A stretch of DNA of 9,417 nt from an uncultured Oscillospiraceae bacterium (GCA_910587395.1 CAJULJ010000085.1:1-9417); one strand, 5' to 3'. Numbered from the stretch's first letter, positions 1-6,187 are shown. Numbers and translations are program-made. The notes: generated by a model from the letters alone, not told the origin.

Positions 1-246
1 GTGTGCAACCTGGGCACCGGCAAGGGCTACTCCGTGCTGGACGTGCTCCACGCCTATGAGAAGGCCTGCGGCAAGGACCTGCCCTACGTCATCGAGCCCC
101 GCCGCCCCGGCGACATCGCCGTGTGCTACGCCGACCCCGCCAAGGCCCGGGACGAACTGGGCTGGGAGGCACAGCTGGGCATCGACGAGATGTGCGCCTC
201 GTCCTACAAGTGGCAGTCCTCCAATCCCAACGGCTACAAAGGCTGA
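1..246 (+). CDS. galE: UDP-glucose 4-epimerase, C-terminal part (5' end outside window)
   Basis: This is the last 81 residues of an NAD-dependent UDP-glucose 4-epimerase, which interconverts UDP-glucose and UDP-galactose in the cytoplasm (Leloir pathway and supply of surface sugars). The stretch NLGTGKGYSVLDV, followed by PYVIEPRRPGDIAVCYADPAKA and then ELGW, is the characteristic C-terminal substrate-binding half of GalE. The RRPGD segment and the DPxKAxxELGW motif are typical of the family. The full enzyme is about 330-340 residues, so roughly three quarters lies before the window. The GTG at position 1 is an internal valine codon, not a start. The gene ends in TGA and is followed within 10 bases by a strong terminator, so it is the last gene of its transcript. 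A related short-chain epimerase is possible, but GalE is by far the best fit. Confidence 0.93.
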   Translation: MCNLGTGKGYSVLDVLHAYEKACGKDLPYVIEPRRPGDIAVCYADPAKARDELGWEAQLGIDEMCASSYKWQSSNPNGYKG

Positions 247-254
247 CAAGCTTG

Positions 255-291
255 AAAACAGCGCCCGCGGGCATTCCGCAGGCGCTGTTTT
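255..291 (+). terminator. Rho-independent terminator of galE
   Basis: An 11-bp perfect stem pairs AAAACAGCGCC (255-265) with GGCGCTGTTTT (281-291). It is extended inward by GCGG (267-270) and CCGC (276-279) around a small loop. The right arm ends in a T run, and the stem begins 9 bases after the galE stop codon. Because the left arm starts with AAAA, it could also act on transcripts arriving from the opposite strand. Confidence 0.85.
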
Positions 292-348
292 ATCCGCGCT
301 TTTGTAAAAAAGAACGCAATTATTTACAATCCGGACGCTCATAAGCAT

Positions 349-376
349 GGCAGGATGAATCCGGAAATGACCTGCC
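349..376. repeat. Imperfect dyad next to the recombinase terminator; possible attachment site
   Basis: GGCAGG (349-354) and CCTGCC (371-376) are inverted copies. They surround a 16-base centre whose middle, TCCGGA (359-364), is itself a palindrome. The dyad lies in the roughly 100-base gap between the galE terminator and the recombinase terminator; nothing else is recognisable in that gap. Large serine recombinases act on att sites with partial dyad symmetry, and these often lie beside the recombinase gene, so an att or junction site here is possible. No second copy sharing a clear core was found in the window. The assignment is inference only. Confidence 0.25.
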
Positions 377-405
377 GTAATTGGAGCAAAGGCGTGTAAG
401 AAAGA

Positions 406-437
406 CAGCGGCGGAGCCCGAATCGGCTCCGCCGCTG
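406..437 (-). terminator. Rho-independent terminator of the recombinase gene
   Basis: A 13-bp perfect GC-rich stem pairs CAGCGGCGGAGCC (406-418) with GGCTCCGCCGCTG (425-437) around a 6-base loop. On the minus strand it is followed by a T-rich TCTTTCTT tract. It lies 33 bases past the recombinase stop codon, as expected for that gene's terminator. Confidence 0.8.
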
Positions 438-470
438 CGTATTTCCCGCGAAACAGGTAATGCTCAGCTG

Positions 471-2141
471 TTACTTCAGGCCGTTCTCGTAGGCCTCGAT
501 CATCTTCTTGAACGTGTGGCCCGTACGACGCTTGAGCTTTTCCAGGGAGCGCGCGGTGCTCTCGCCGGTGAAGATCTTCACATCCAGGCGCAGGGTGCCG
601 TCCTCCTCGGGGGTGACGTAGATTTTGTCGATATACTGCTCCACGAACTCTTTCCCGATCAGCCCCTGGGCGGCGCTGTCCTGGGCGGCTTTCAGGGTGC
701 GGCGGATGCCGTCGATGTGTTTTTTGTAATCGGCGCTGGACTCCAGCTGCTCCTCCAGTTCCTGAACGGCTTGCTCGGCTTCCTCGATTTCCCGGTTGCA
801 CCCGGCGGTCATGGACAGGAAGTCCGCATCGGAAATCTGGCCGGTCACATTGTATTCCAACAGCTTGGCCTTTTTCTTCCGGGCCAGCTCCGCCGCTTTT
901 TTGTGTCCCTCAATGCGCTTTGGCAGCTCCCCGCTGTCAGACAGCTCCTTGTACATCCGCACATATTCCTCCACCATGGCGTCCGCGTCCGCCTTGGTCT
1001 CCTTGAACACGTCGAACAGCAGGGGCTTCAGCTCCTCCTCATAGATGGCGAAGGAGGGACAGGAGTCCGCCCCCGCCTTGATCTTGCCGGAGCACACCCA
1101 TTTGCTGTTTTTGTTCCCCGCCCGGTCCCTGGATTCCCGGCGGTAGTAGGGGGCCCCGCAGTGGGTGCAGAACAGCTTGCCGGTGAGCAGGTTGTCGTGG
1201 TTGCAGATGCCCTGGCGGGCTTTCACATCCTCGCTGCGGCGGCGGAGGACGGCGTTGGCTCGTTCCCAAAGCTCCTCGGGCACGATGGCGGGGACGATCT
1301 CCCCGGTTTCGTCCTTGAACATCACCCACTCCTCTGGGGGGAGAAATTTCTGCTTCCTGGTAAACATGTCCACCACCCGAACCTTGTTTCCCACGTAATA
1401 GCCCTTGTATTTGGGGTTGGAAATCATGTTGGACATGGTGGAGTGGGCGATTTTGTTGCCCTTCAGGTTACGGTATCCCTTGTCCCAGAAAATGGTCTCG
1501 ATCTGCTTCATGGAATATTGGTCGGTGGCGTACAGCTCAAACAGCTCCCGCACCATGGCGGCCTGGGACTCGTCGATGACCAGCCGCTTGTTTTCCTTGC
1601 GGTAGCCGAAGATGCGGTCGTTGCCCAGCACCACGCTCTGCCTGATGGCCTGCTGGTGGCCGAATTTCACCCGGCTGGACAGCTTGCGCAGCTCGTCCTG
1701 GGCGATGGAGGACATGATGGACAGGCGCAGCTCGCTGTCCTCGTCAAAGGTGTTGATGTTGTCGTTCTGGAAGAACACGCCCACGCCGCTGGACAAAAGC
1801 TGGCGGGTGTACTGGATGGAATCCAGGGTGTTGCGGGCGAAGCGGGAAATTTCTTTGGTGATGATAAGGTCGAATTTGTCCGCCCCGGCGTCGTCGATCA
1901 TGCGGTTGAAGTTTTCCCGCTTGCGGGTGGAGATGCCAGACAGGCCCTCGTCAATGTAGCCGGAGACAAAGGTCCACGCCTTGTTTCTGCGGATCAGATC
2001 CTCATAGTAGCTGATCTGGTTGCCTAGGGAGTTGAGCTGCTCGTCGCTCTCGGAGGACACCCGGGCGTAGTACGTCACCCGCAGGGGGACGTCGTAGACC
2101 GCCCGGGTGCGCAGCTCCTGGCGGATGGTATGTAGGTCCAT
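471..2141 (-). CDS. Large serine recombinase (resolvase/integrase family with zinc ribbon)
   Basis: This is a 556-residue site-specific DNA recombinase that would cut and rejoin DNA through a serine-DNA intermediate to move its element. The N-terminal resolvase domain covers about residues 20-165. YYARVSS puts the catalytic serine at about Ser29. EGLSG (about 65-69) and the SRFARN motif (about 99-104) supply the usual active-site residues. A 'Recombinase' domain follows (about 175-300). Next comes a zinc ribbon with Cys325, Cys328, Cys350 and Cys361, then a long Glu/Lys/Ala-rich coiled coil (about 400-480) and a basic tail. All hallmark residues are present, so the protein looks functional. 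The start chosen is the ATG at 2141, with AGAGGGGG (2148-2155) six bases upstream. An in-frame ATG 11 codons earlier has no good ribosome binding site and is disfavoured. A 55-codon gene lies 69 bases upstream on the same strand. It resembles TnpX-type recombinases of clostridial transposons and ICEs, but the exact subfamily cannot be fixed by eye. Confidence 0.93.
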   Translation of the reverse strand: MDLHTIRQELRTRAVYDVPLRVTYYARVSSESDEQLNSLGNQISYYEDLIRRNKAWTFVSGYIDEGLSGISTRKRENFNRMIDDAGADKFDLIITKEISRFARNTLDSIQYTRQLLSSGVGVFFQNDNINTFDEDSELRLSIMSSIAQDELRKLSSRVKFGHQQAIRQSVVLGNDRIFGYRKENKRLVIDESQAAMVRELFELYATDQYSMKQIETIFWDKGYRNLKGNKIAHSTMSNMISNPKYKGYYVGNKVRVVDMFTRKQKFLPPEEWVMFKDETGEIVPAIVPEELWERANAVLRRRSEDVKARQGICNHDNLLTGKLFCTHCGAPYYRRESRDRAGNKNSKWVCSGKIKAGADSCPSFAIYEEELKPLLFDVFKETKADADAMVEEYVRMYKELSDSGELPKRIEGHKKAAELARKKKAKLLEYNVTGQISDADFLSMTAGCNREIEEAEQAVQELEEQLESSADYKKHIDGIRRTLKAAQDSAAQGLIGKEFVEQYIDKIYVTPEEDGTLRLDVKIFTGESTARSLEKLKRRTGHTFKKMIEAYENGLK

Positions 2142-2210
2142 GGCGCGCCCCCTCTTTTGGTTTCGTTGTATCATGTTCTATTTTGCATTATACCGCTTAA
2201 TACGAAAAAG

Positions 2211-2378
2211 TCAAGGATGGGGCAAACGGCAGCTGCTGATCTTCAGCGACATCTGATTGCGCTCCTGCTCGGTGATAAGTCCCTTCTCGTACAGGGTTCG
2301 GTTGTAGTAATCCAGCCAGAGGCGGCTGCCCAGCTCCTGCTTTTTCAGCGCCTCAGGGGTGGCCTTTTGCTTTGCCAT
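2211..2378 (-). CDS. Small SHOCT-like protein upstream of the recombinase (55 aa)
   Basis: This is a short gene translating to a 55-residue protein that begins MAKQKATPEALKKQ. Its middle reads NRTLYEKGLITEQER, which resembles the SHOCT motif (a short helix pair with L-Y-x-K-G-x-I-T-x-x-E) often found at the ends of small bacterial proteins and in recombinase-linked peptides. An excellent ribosome binding site, GAGGAGG on the minus strand (2389-2395), lies 10 bases before the ATG, which argues strongly for translation. It precedes the serine recombinase by 69 bases on the same strand and probably shares its transcript, so an accessory or regulatory role in recombination is plausible. The last residues (SSCRLPHP) look less natural than the rest and may be a degraded or re-created end. 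The function is unknown. Confidence 0.62.
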   Translation of the reverse strand: MAKQKATPEALKKQELGSRLWLDYYNRTLYEKGLITEQERNQMSLKISSCRLPHP

Positions 2379-2484
2379 GGACGTGCCGCCTCCTCTCGAT
2401 AAAATGATTTCCAGTTTTGGTATCTGCTATTCCTTTGATGATGGCGTGCTCAACACGCACTTCAGCTCGTGAACAATCAAAGCT
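2353..2484 (-). other. Possible gene-end remnant overlapping the small upstream gene
   Basis: In a different minus-strand frame, 43 codons are open between a TAA (2485-2487) and a TGA (2353-2355). They contain a protein-like stretch, EVRVEHAIIKGIADTKTGN, and the frame overlaps the start of the 55-aa gene by 26 bases. No start codon with a convincing ribosome binding site was found. It could be the broken tail of a gene that once preceded the recombinase cassette, or chance. The rest of the 2379-2540 gap, between the 55-aa gene and the brnQ remnant, shows nothing else that I recognise. Confidence 0.18.
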
Positions 2485-2540
2485 TTAAAGCCGGCCGCAT
2501 CACTGCTCCGGAAGGGTCTCATCAGTCCTGCCGCATGTGA

Positions 2541-3017
2541 TTATTTTCTACTCTTCCTTTCCAGACTCACTCCCACAGCAAAACCAAAGGATGCCGGAAT
2601 CACCCAGCCGAGCCCGTAGGTGTAGAACGGGAGAACCCGTCCCGCAAAGTCGGCCACAGGCTGGAATCCCACCACCCGGAACAGCTCCAGTATCGCCGCG
2701 GCCAGGGTAAACCACATGGTCCATTGGTAGACCGGACGGGCGTGACCGAAAAACCGCCCGAAAAGCCCCAGCAGGATCAGTACGATGGCCAAGGGGCAGA
2801 GAAAATAGAGCACCGGGGCAGAGAATTCGATGATCCTGGAGAGGCCGAAGTTGGAGATGAGCAGAGACACGCCGCTGAACACCACCGCCCACAGGGGATA
2901 GGAGAGCTTATTGGGGAACATTTCCTCAAAGGTCTCGGCGCAGGAGGTTACCAGTCCCACGGCGGTCTTCATACAGCAGAGGGGGACCGTCACCGCCAGC
3001 AGCAATCCGCCCCCCTT
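2541..3017 (-). pseudogene. brnQ: Branched-chain amino acid carrier BrnQ, C-terminal fragment
   Basis: About 155 residues match the C-terminal third of BrnQ/LivCS sodium-coupled Leu/Ile/Val permeases of the inner membrane, which are normally about 430-450 residues. The diagnostic stretch is GGGLLLAVTVPLCCMKTAVGL followed by TSCAETF, equivalent to the conserved helix with the family's 'TTAVGL...C..YF' signature. It is followed by hydrophobic helices (LWAVVFSGVSLLIS; PVLYFLCPLAIVLILLGLF; WFTLAAAILELF; TYGLGWVIPASFGFAVGV) and a short basic tail ending in TAA. The first two thirds, including all upstream helices, are missing. Reading upstream past about 3017 the frame stays open, but the residues stop looking like BrnQ and the base composition becomes AT-rich, marking a junction near 3018-3021. 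A TTG or other start inside the fragment would give only a nonfunctional stub. Confidence 0.85.
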
Positions 3018-3020
3018 AAG

Positions 3021-3452
3021 GTTCCAGATTTTTTCGTCGATAAAATAGCCGTTGCAACTGACGGAATTATCACCGACATCGAATCGACAATGTTTTATTT
3101 GGCGATGGCACTCGTGGGCATGAAAGCTGAGGCATCCCCGCCACCAATTCCATTACTTGGTCCAAATGTCTACTTTCTTGAACACGAGTCAATAACATTC
3201 TCTTTGGATGACGATGTTTTTGGATGCTTTCATCAAGCAATCATTTTTCCAATTTGGAATTTGCGGAAGCGGGGACTAACCTCGGAGACTATACTGGTTG
3301 TAATGGTAGAAGAACTATGCCATGCAGTATGGCTAATACCTGATGGGCCTCTAATAGAAGAAAAAGTTAAAGAGATTTTTGAACAGCGGCCAGATCAGTT
3401 CTCGCCAGATTTTGTAACAAATGCGTATAAGAGGATAGATCAGATGACTTAA
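3021..3452 (+). pseudogene. 3' fragment of an unknown gene (EELCH-containing protein)
   Basis: About 143 codons remain open to a TAA at 3450-3452. The protein is believable: a hydrophobic MFYLAMALVGM segment, then GPNVYFLEHESITFSLDDDVFG, PIWNLRKRGL and VVMVEELCHAVWLIPDG, ending NAYKRIDQMT. EELCH resembles a degenerate metal-binding EExxH helix, but this could be coincidence. I do not recognise a family. The open frame continues leftward to 2724, but that part is only the antisense of brnQ, so the real gene was joined to the brnQ fragment at about 3020 and lost its beginning. Internal ATGs at 3090 and 3105 have no good ribosome binding site. Base composition is clearly more AT-rich than in the flanking genes. 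Confidence 0.55.
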
Positions 3453-3555
3453 ACTCATGGCTTATGAGTTGATTGGAAGCCGTCCCTTCAGATACGTTCA
3501 AACTTTCAGCCAATAAGGTCAACTTTTTAAGTAATTGCTCGGGGGCGTTATGCAC
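3367..3555 (-). CDS. Doubtful short ORF with good ribosome binding site (62 aa)
   Basis: A GTG start at 3555 is preceded by AGGAG about nine bases upstream on the minus strand, an arrangement that argues for real initiation. The first 29 residues (HNAPEQLLKKLTLLAESLNVSEG...) look like an amphipathic helical peptide. The last half runs antisense into the 3' end of the fragment ending at 3452 and is probably not native sequence. It could be the 5' stub of a gene cut near 3455-3475, or spurious. Function unknown. Confidence 0.22.
   Translation of the reverse strand: MHNAPEQLLKKLTLLAESLNVSEGTASNQLISHEFKSSDLSSYTHLLQNLARTDLAAVQKSL
3452..3470. repeat. Small stem-loop at the stop codon of the 3021-3452 fragment
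   Basis: AACTCAT (3452-3458) and ATGAGTT (3464-3470) form a 7-bp perfect stem with a 5-base loop, beginning on the last base of the stop codon. No T run follows on the plus strand, so it is at most a weak terminator or an RNA-stabilising hairpin. It also lies where the flanking ORFs on both strands stop being believable, so it may mark a junction. Confidence 0.3.
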
Positions 3556-3581
3556 AATGTTTCACTCCTAACAAGAAAACG

Positions 3582-3827
3582 TCATTTCAAAAAAAGAGAG
3601 GAAGTGCTTAAATAGCGGTCCTCCGCTACTTGAGTTGCAACGATGCAGTCCAAAGAATCGTTGAGCAGTACAGAGATGTCCGGGTCGTAGACCTGATAGC
3701 GAAATGCGCTTAAACACACAAGGAGGGGACTGTTACCAGCAGCCTCCTCCTTTTCCTCTCTTTTAGAAATGGCGTTTTCAACTTTCGGGAGAAGTCTCCC
3801 ACAGATTGCCTTGCTCATCGGGAACAA
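3582..3827 (-). other. Doubtful ORF overlapping the small Cys-rich gene
   Basis: This 81-codon minus-strand frame overlaps the end of the Cys-rich gene (3778-3963) and continues through a hairpin to 3582. The C-terminal half (AFRYQVYDPDISVLLNDSLDC) reads like a protein, but the N-terminal part is the alternate frame of its neighbour and there is no convincing ribosome binding site. It may be a decayed gene tail that lost its start. The remaining sequence between 3556 and 3777 holds only the hairpin described separately and a 6-bp stem TAGCGG/CCGCTA at 3613-3628. Confidence 0.2.
3720..3752 (-). terminator. Hairpin downstream of the small Cys-rich gene, probable terminator
   Basis: On the minus strand an AAGGAGG-type arm (3746-3752) pairs with CCTCCTT (3720-3726). 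A second helix, GGCTG with CAGTC (one G-U pair), continues inside, closed by a short loop. It is followed by TTGTGTGTTT. It lies about 26 bases beyond the stop of the gene ending at 3778, which fits a Rho-independent terminator with a broken T run. Confidence 0.42.
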
Positions 3828-3963
3828 GGCCGAAAGGCTCAGGGTTCAAAGCATGAGCGGCGTCTGTCGTATGCCGACACTCTCCACCATGCTTATAGCA
3901 CTCATCCTTGCGACAGGCAGGAATGACGCCATCGCAGAGATAGAGGATTGTATTTTTATTCAT
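3778..3963 (-). CDS. Small Cys/His-rich protein of mobile elements (61 aa)
   Basis: The product starts MNKNTILYLCDG and carries Cys10, Cys17, Cys22, Cys29, His31 and His37, in the order C-x6-C-x4-C-x6-C-x-H. This spacing could bind one zinc ion. I recall similar short proteins of this opening type in phages and conjugative elements of Firmicutes, but cannot name a family with a known function. The ATG at 3963 has AAAGG about nine bases upstream on the minus strand. The length is plausible as complete, and a hairpin follows the stop. It stands alone inside the AT-richer patch between two truncated genes, which fits cargo of a degraded mobile element. Confidence 0.55.
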   Translation of the reverse strand: MNKNTILYLCDGVIPACRKDECYKHGGECRHTTDAAHALNPEPFGLVPDEQGNLWETSPES

Positions 3964-4302
3964 TCCATTCTGCCTTTCACGAAGTATAGGAATATCGATA
4001 TAGGAATAATGCAGGAATAATAGACGAGTTATCTACATTCCCAAAAAGTTTTCCGCTTCTAACTACCGCTTAAACTATTGAGATAACAGCGGTTAAGGAC
4101 AGTAAAGAGCGGTAAAAGTAAAAGAGTGTTTCTATCAAACTTTTACATTATTTGTTTGTTGACAGCATACCCAAAGGAAAAAACGAAACTATCTTTTTAC
4201 TTGGTGCGGTAATCTTCCAGCAGTACAGCGCGCTGGTGGTACTATTTCTTCCAAGTGGTCTGACGCTTTGCTCTATAGCAAACATATAAAGAGGATAGAT
4301 TG
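3964..4302. other. AT-rich intergenic region between the small Cys-rich gene and the JAB fragment
   Basis: No gene is evident. CCGCTT (4066-4071) and a nearby AGCGGTTAAG (about 4088-4097), then AGCGGTAAAAG, form short related and inverted motifs that could be operator-like. A TTGACA (4159-4164) resembles a -35 box, but no good -10 follows at 16-18 bases. The region must carry the promoter of the JAB gene on the plus strand and that of the Cys-rich gene on the minus strand if either is expressed. Confidence 0.3.
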
Positions 4303-4579
4303 ATGGAACGTGTTCGTTTTGAAGATGGAACGATTCTCTATATAGAAGATATTGCCTTGGCTAAACTATTTAAATATCTTCAGCGAAGCAATACATCTAA
4401 AGAGGCAGGCGGTATCCTTATCGGGAAGCAGGCCAAAGGACGAGAAGAATACTATTTGTGTGATGTTTCTGAGCCTTCACATATGGACAAAAGAGGTAGG
4501 TTTTCTTTTGTCCGCAATAAAGTGTCTGCGCAACGAATCATCAATAAAAAGTGGCATGAATCAAATGGTATACTTTATT
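4303..4579 (+). pseudogene. JAB/MPN (JAMM) isopeptidase-like protein, 5' fragment
   Basis: The first 92 residues match the N-terminal part of bacterial JAB/Mov34/PAD-1 proteins, the deubiquitinase-like zinc peptidases found with E1/E2-like proteins in CBASS (Cap3) and in integrative elements. EAGGILIG (residues 34-41) includes Glu34, equivalent to the JAMM glutamate. It is followed by YYLCDVSEPS, then RNKVSAQRIINKKWHESNGILY, the helix and strand that normally run directly into a (G)EWHTHP zinc motif. That motif and the following Asp are absent: after Tyr92 the frame reads CIFYQLWAG and runs on antisense into cca, ending only at 4695. The ATG at 4303 has GAGG (4291-4294) eight bases upstream. 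The preceding TTG codon is a less likely start. The fragment cannot be catalytically active. Which system it came from cannot be told without partners. Confidence 0.72.
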
Positions 4580-4642
4580 GTATTTTCTACCAACTCTGGG
4601 CTGGGCAAGACGCCGGAAAGATTGACGCTTACCTCCTATGTA

Positions 4643-5980
4643 TTACTTTCTGCTTGAATAGTCAATCAGTTTCAATAAAATCTTCCGTTCGTTAGGGATA
4701 TCCTCGTTGAGTACCCGCTTTAATAATCCCCCCAGTACCCGTCCCACCTCCGGACCCGGTTCGATTCCCGCAGCTATCACATCCCGCCCATCCACCGCCA
4801 AATCCTTCAGCGTGAGGCACTGCCGCTCCGCCAAAATTTGCTCCGCTTTGGCCTTAATCTCGTCTAACTCCGCCAGCCGATCCTTTACCTTTTTCGGATC
4901 CTGCCCCATACTATCCGCCCACTTGACCTCCAAGAGCTGAAAGAACGCCTCCGGCCCCAGCCGGTTGAGCCAGCGCCGGATGACCTGGCTCCTGGGCTGC
5001 AGCTGCGCATCGTGGCACTCCACCAGCAGCACCACCCGCTCCCGGGTCTTGTTGTCAAATTTCAGCGCCCGAAGCATCTCGTCCGCCAGCTGGGCGCAGA
5101 CGGCAGGATGGCCGTAGAAGTGGTCGATACCCTGCTCGTCAGTGGATTTGCAGGCGGGCTTGCCGATGTCGTGGAGCAACATGGTCAGCCGCAGCGTCAC
5201 ATCGGCGGGTGCCGCCTCCACGGCGTGGATGGTGTGCTCCCAGCCGCCCCAGCAGTGCCAAGGATTGTTTTGCTCCAACGTAACCAGCGGCCCAAGCTGG
5301 GGCCAAAACTGGCAGAACACATCCGGGTACTGCCGCAGAACGTCTCCGGCTTTTTTGCCCATCAGCAGCTTGCGCAGTTCCGCGTTGATCTGCTCCTCCG
5401 CCACTCGGTCCAGCATGGCCCGATTTTCGTGGACGGCTCGGGCGGTGCGTTTCTCGATCGCATAGCCAAATACGGCTGCAAACCGCAGGGCCCGCATCAC
5501 CCGCAGACCGTCCTCCTGAAATCGTTGATCTGCCTCACCCACACAGCGGATCAGCCCTGCCTTGATATCATGGACCCCGCCGAAGGGGTCGCGCAGGTTC
5601 CCGTCCAAGTCCATGGCGATGGTGTTTATGGTGAAGTCCCGGCGGGTCAAGTCCTCCGTCAGATTGGGGACAAAACGCACATAGTCCGGCCGCCGGCTGT
5701 CGGAATAGGGTCCTTCCGTGCGGTAGGTGGTGATCTCGTAAGGCTCACCCTCCACCAGCACGGTGACGGTGCCGTGTTTCAGCCCGGTCTCGATGATTCG
5801 CTGACCGGCAAAGCAGTGCTCCGTCTCCTCTGGGCGTGCGAAGGTGCAGATATCCCAGTCGTGGGGCGTCACACCCCGCAACAGATCTCGCACACAGCCG
5901 CCCACCAGATAGGCTTCAAAGCCCGCCTCGGCCAGCGTCTGGAGAATTTTCCGCGCTCCAGCGGGAATGTCAAATTTCAA
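4643..5980 (-). CDS. cca: CCA tRNA nucleotidyltransferase (class II, HD domain)
   Basis: This enzyme of 445 residues adds or repairs the 3' CCA end of tRNAs using CTP and ATP. The class II polymerase head is clear: GGCVRD (27-32), the metal-binding DWD pair Asp41/Asp43, the RRDFTIN motif (113-119) and the EDxxRxxRAxRF nucleotide-selection motif (156-167). A C-terminal HD domain shows WEHT and LLHDIGKP (His270, Asp271) with a later ECHD, as in Firmicute CCA enzymes that also have phosphohydrolase activity. Length and motifs are complete. The start is TTG at 5980, with GGAAG about nine bases upstream; no in-frame ATG is better placed. The ribosome binding site lies against the base of a large inverted repeat (5997-6061), which may affect translation. 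A sequence resembling a second ribosome binding site (minus-strand AGGAGGT, 4631-4637) follows the stop codon with no intact gene after it. Confidence 0.96.
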   Translation of the reverse strand: MKFDIPAGARKILQTLAEAGFEAYLVGGCVRDLLRGVTPHDWDICTFARPEETEHCFAGQRIIETGLKHGTVTVLVEGEPYEITTYRTEGPYSDSRRPDYVRFVPNLTEDLTRRDFTINTIAMDLDGNLRDPFGGVHDIKAGLIRCVGEADQRFQEDGLRVMRALRFAAVFGYAIEKRTARAVHENRAMLDRVAEEQINAELRKLLMGKKAGDVLRQYPDVFCQFWPQLGPLVTLEQNNPWHCWGGWEHTIHAVEAAPADVTLRLTMLLHDIGKPACKSTDEQGIDHFYGHPAVCAQLADEMLRALKFDNKTRERVVLLVECHDAQLQPRSQVIRRWLNRLGPEAFFQLLEVKWADSMGQDPKKVKDRLAELDEIKAKAEQILAERQCLTLKDLAVDGRDVIAAGIEPGPEVGRVLGGLLKRVLNEDIPNERKILLKLIDYSSRK

Positions 5981-5996
5981 CTCAAAGCACTTCCTT

Positions 5997-6061
5997 TACG
6001 CATAAGGCAGTAAAATGGCAACTGGGATATTTCCCGCCGTCATTTTACTGCCTTATGCGTA
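5997..6061. repeat. Perfect 21-bp inverted repeat upstream of cca
   Basis: The left arm, 5997-6017, is the exact reverse complement of the right arm, 6041-6061. The key core is GCATAAGGCAGTAAAAT on the left. The 23-base centre can pair further through GGGA (6024-6027) and TCCC (6032-6035). As RNA from the minus strand this would form a very stable hairpin ending two to three bases before the AAAGGAAG ribosome binding site of cca. It could be a hairpin-type mobile repeat end, a processing site, or a translation control element. There is no T run, so it is not a classical terminator. Confidence 0.85.
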
Positions 6062-6187
6062 TGCAATTTACCTGTCCGCAAGTTCTCTCACACTTGCCCA
6101 GATGCCGTTCAGCTTACCAGTATTGCCAAAGGGCTTTACTGGACATTGCGGCGAGCGGCAACGACCAACAAAACCGCAGAATTCTGG
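5997..6187. repeat. Probable dispersed intergenic repeat between cca and the metalloprotease-like gene
   Basis: This stretch joins the perfect inverted repeat to a further 126 bases and fills the whole space between the two flanking genes. It is open in several frames on both strands (for example a plus-strand frame from 6015 and a minus-strand frame ending at 6068). Their conceptual peptides resemble tails that I recall recurring on hypothetical proteins in gut Clostridia, which would be expected if the DNA is a high-copy repeat. Recurrence cannot be verified here. The right boundary, near the GAATTC at about 6180-6185, is a guess. Confidence 0.45.

Noticed and set aside
381..2027. 548-codon plus-strand open frame opposite the serine recombinase
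   Set aside because: It is an antisense shadow. It has low-complexity L/V/G/H-rich composition with no domain, while the minus strand carries all recombinase motifs.
2724..3020. Leftward extension of the plus-strand frame that ends at 3452
   Set aside because: This part is antisense to the brnQ fragment, is charged and low in complexity, and becomes protein-like only after the junction at about 3020.
4159..4195. TTGACA as a sigma70-type promoter for the JAB gene
   Set aside because: No acceptable -10 lies 16-18 bases downstream; the nearest TATCTT is about 25 bases away.
5012..6013. 333-codon plus-strand open frame opposite cca
   Set aside because: It is an antisense shadow of a GC-rich gene; the minus strand has complete CCA-enzyme motifs.
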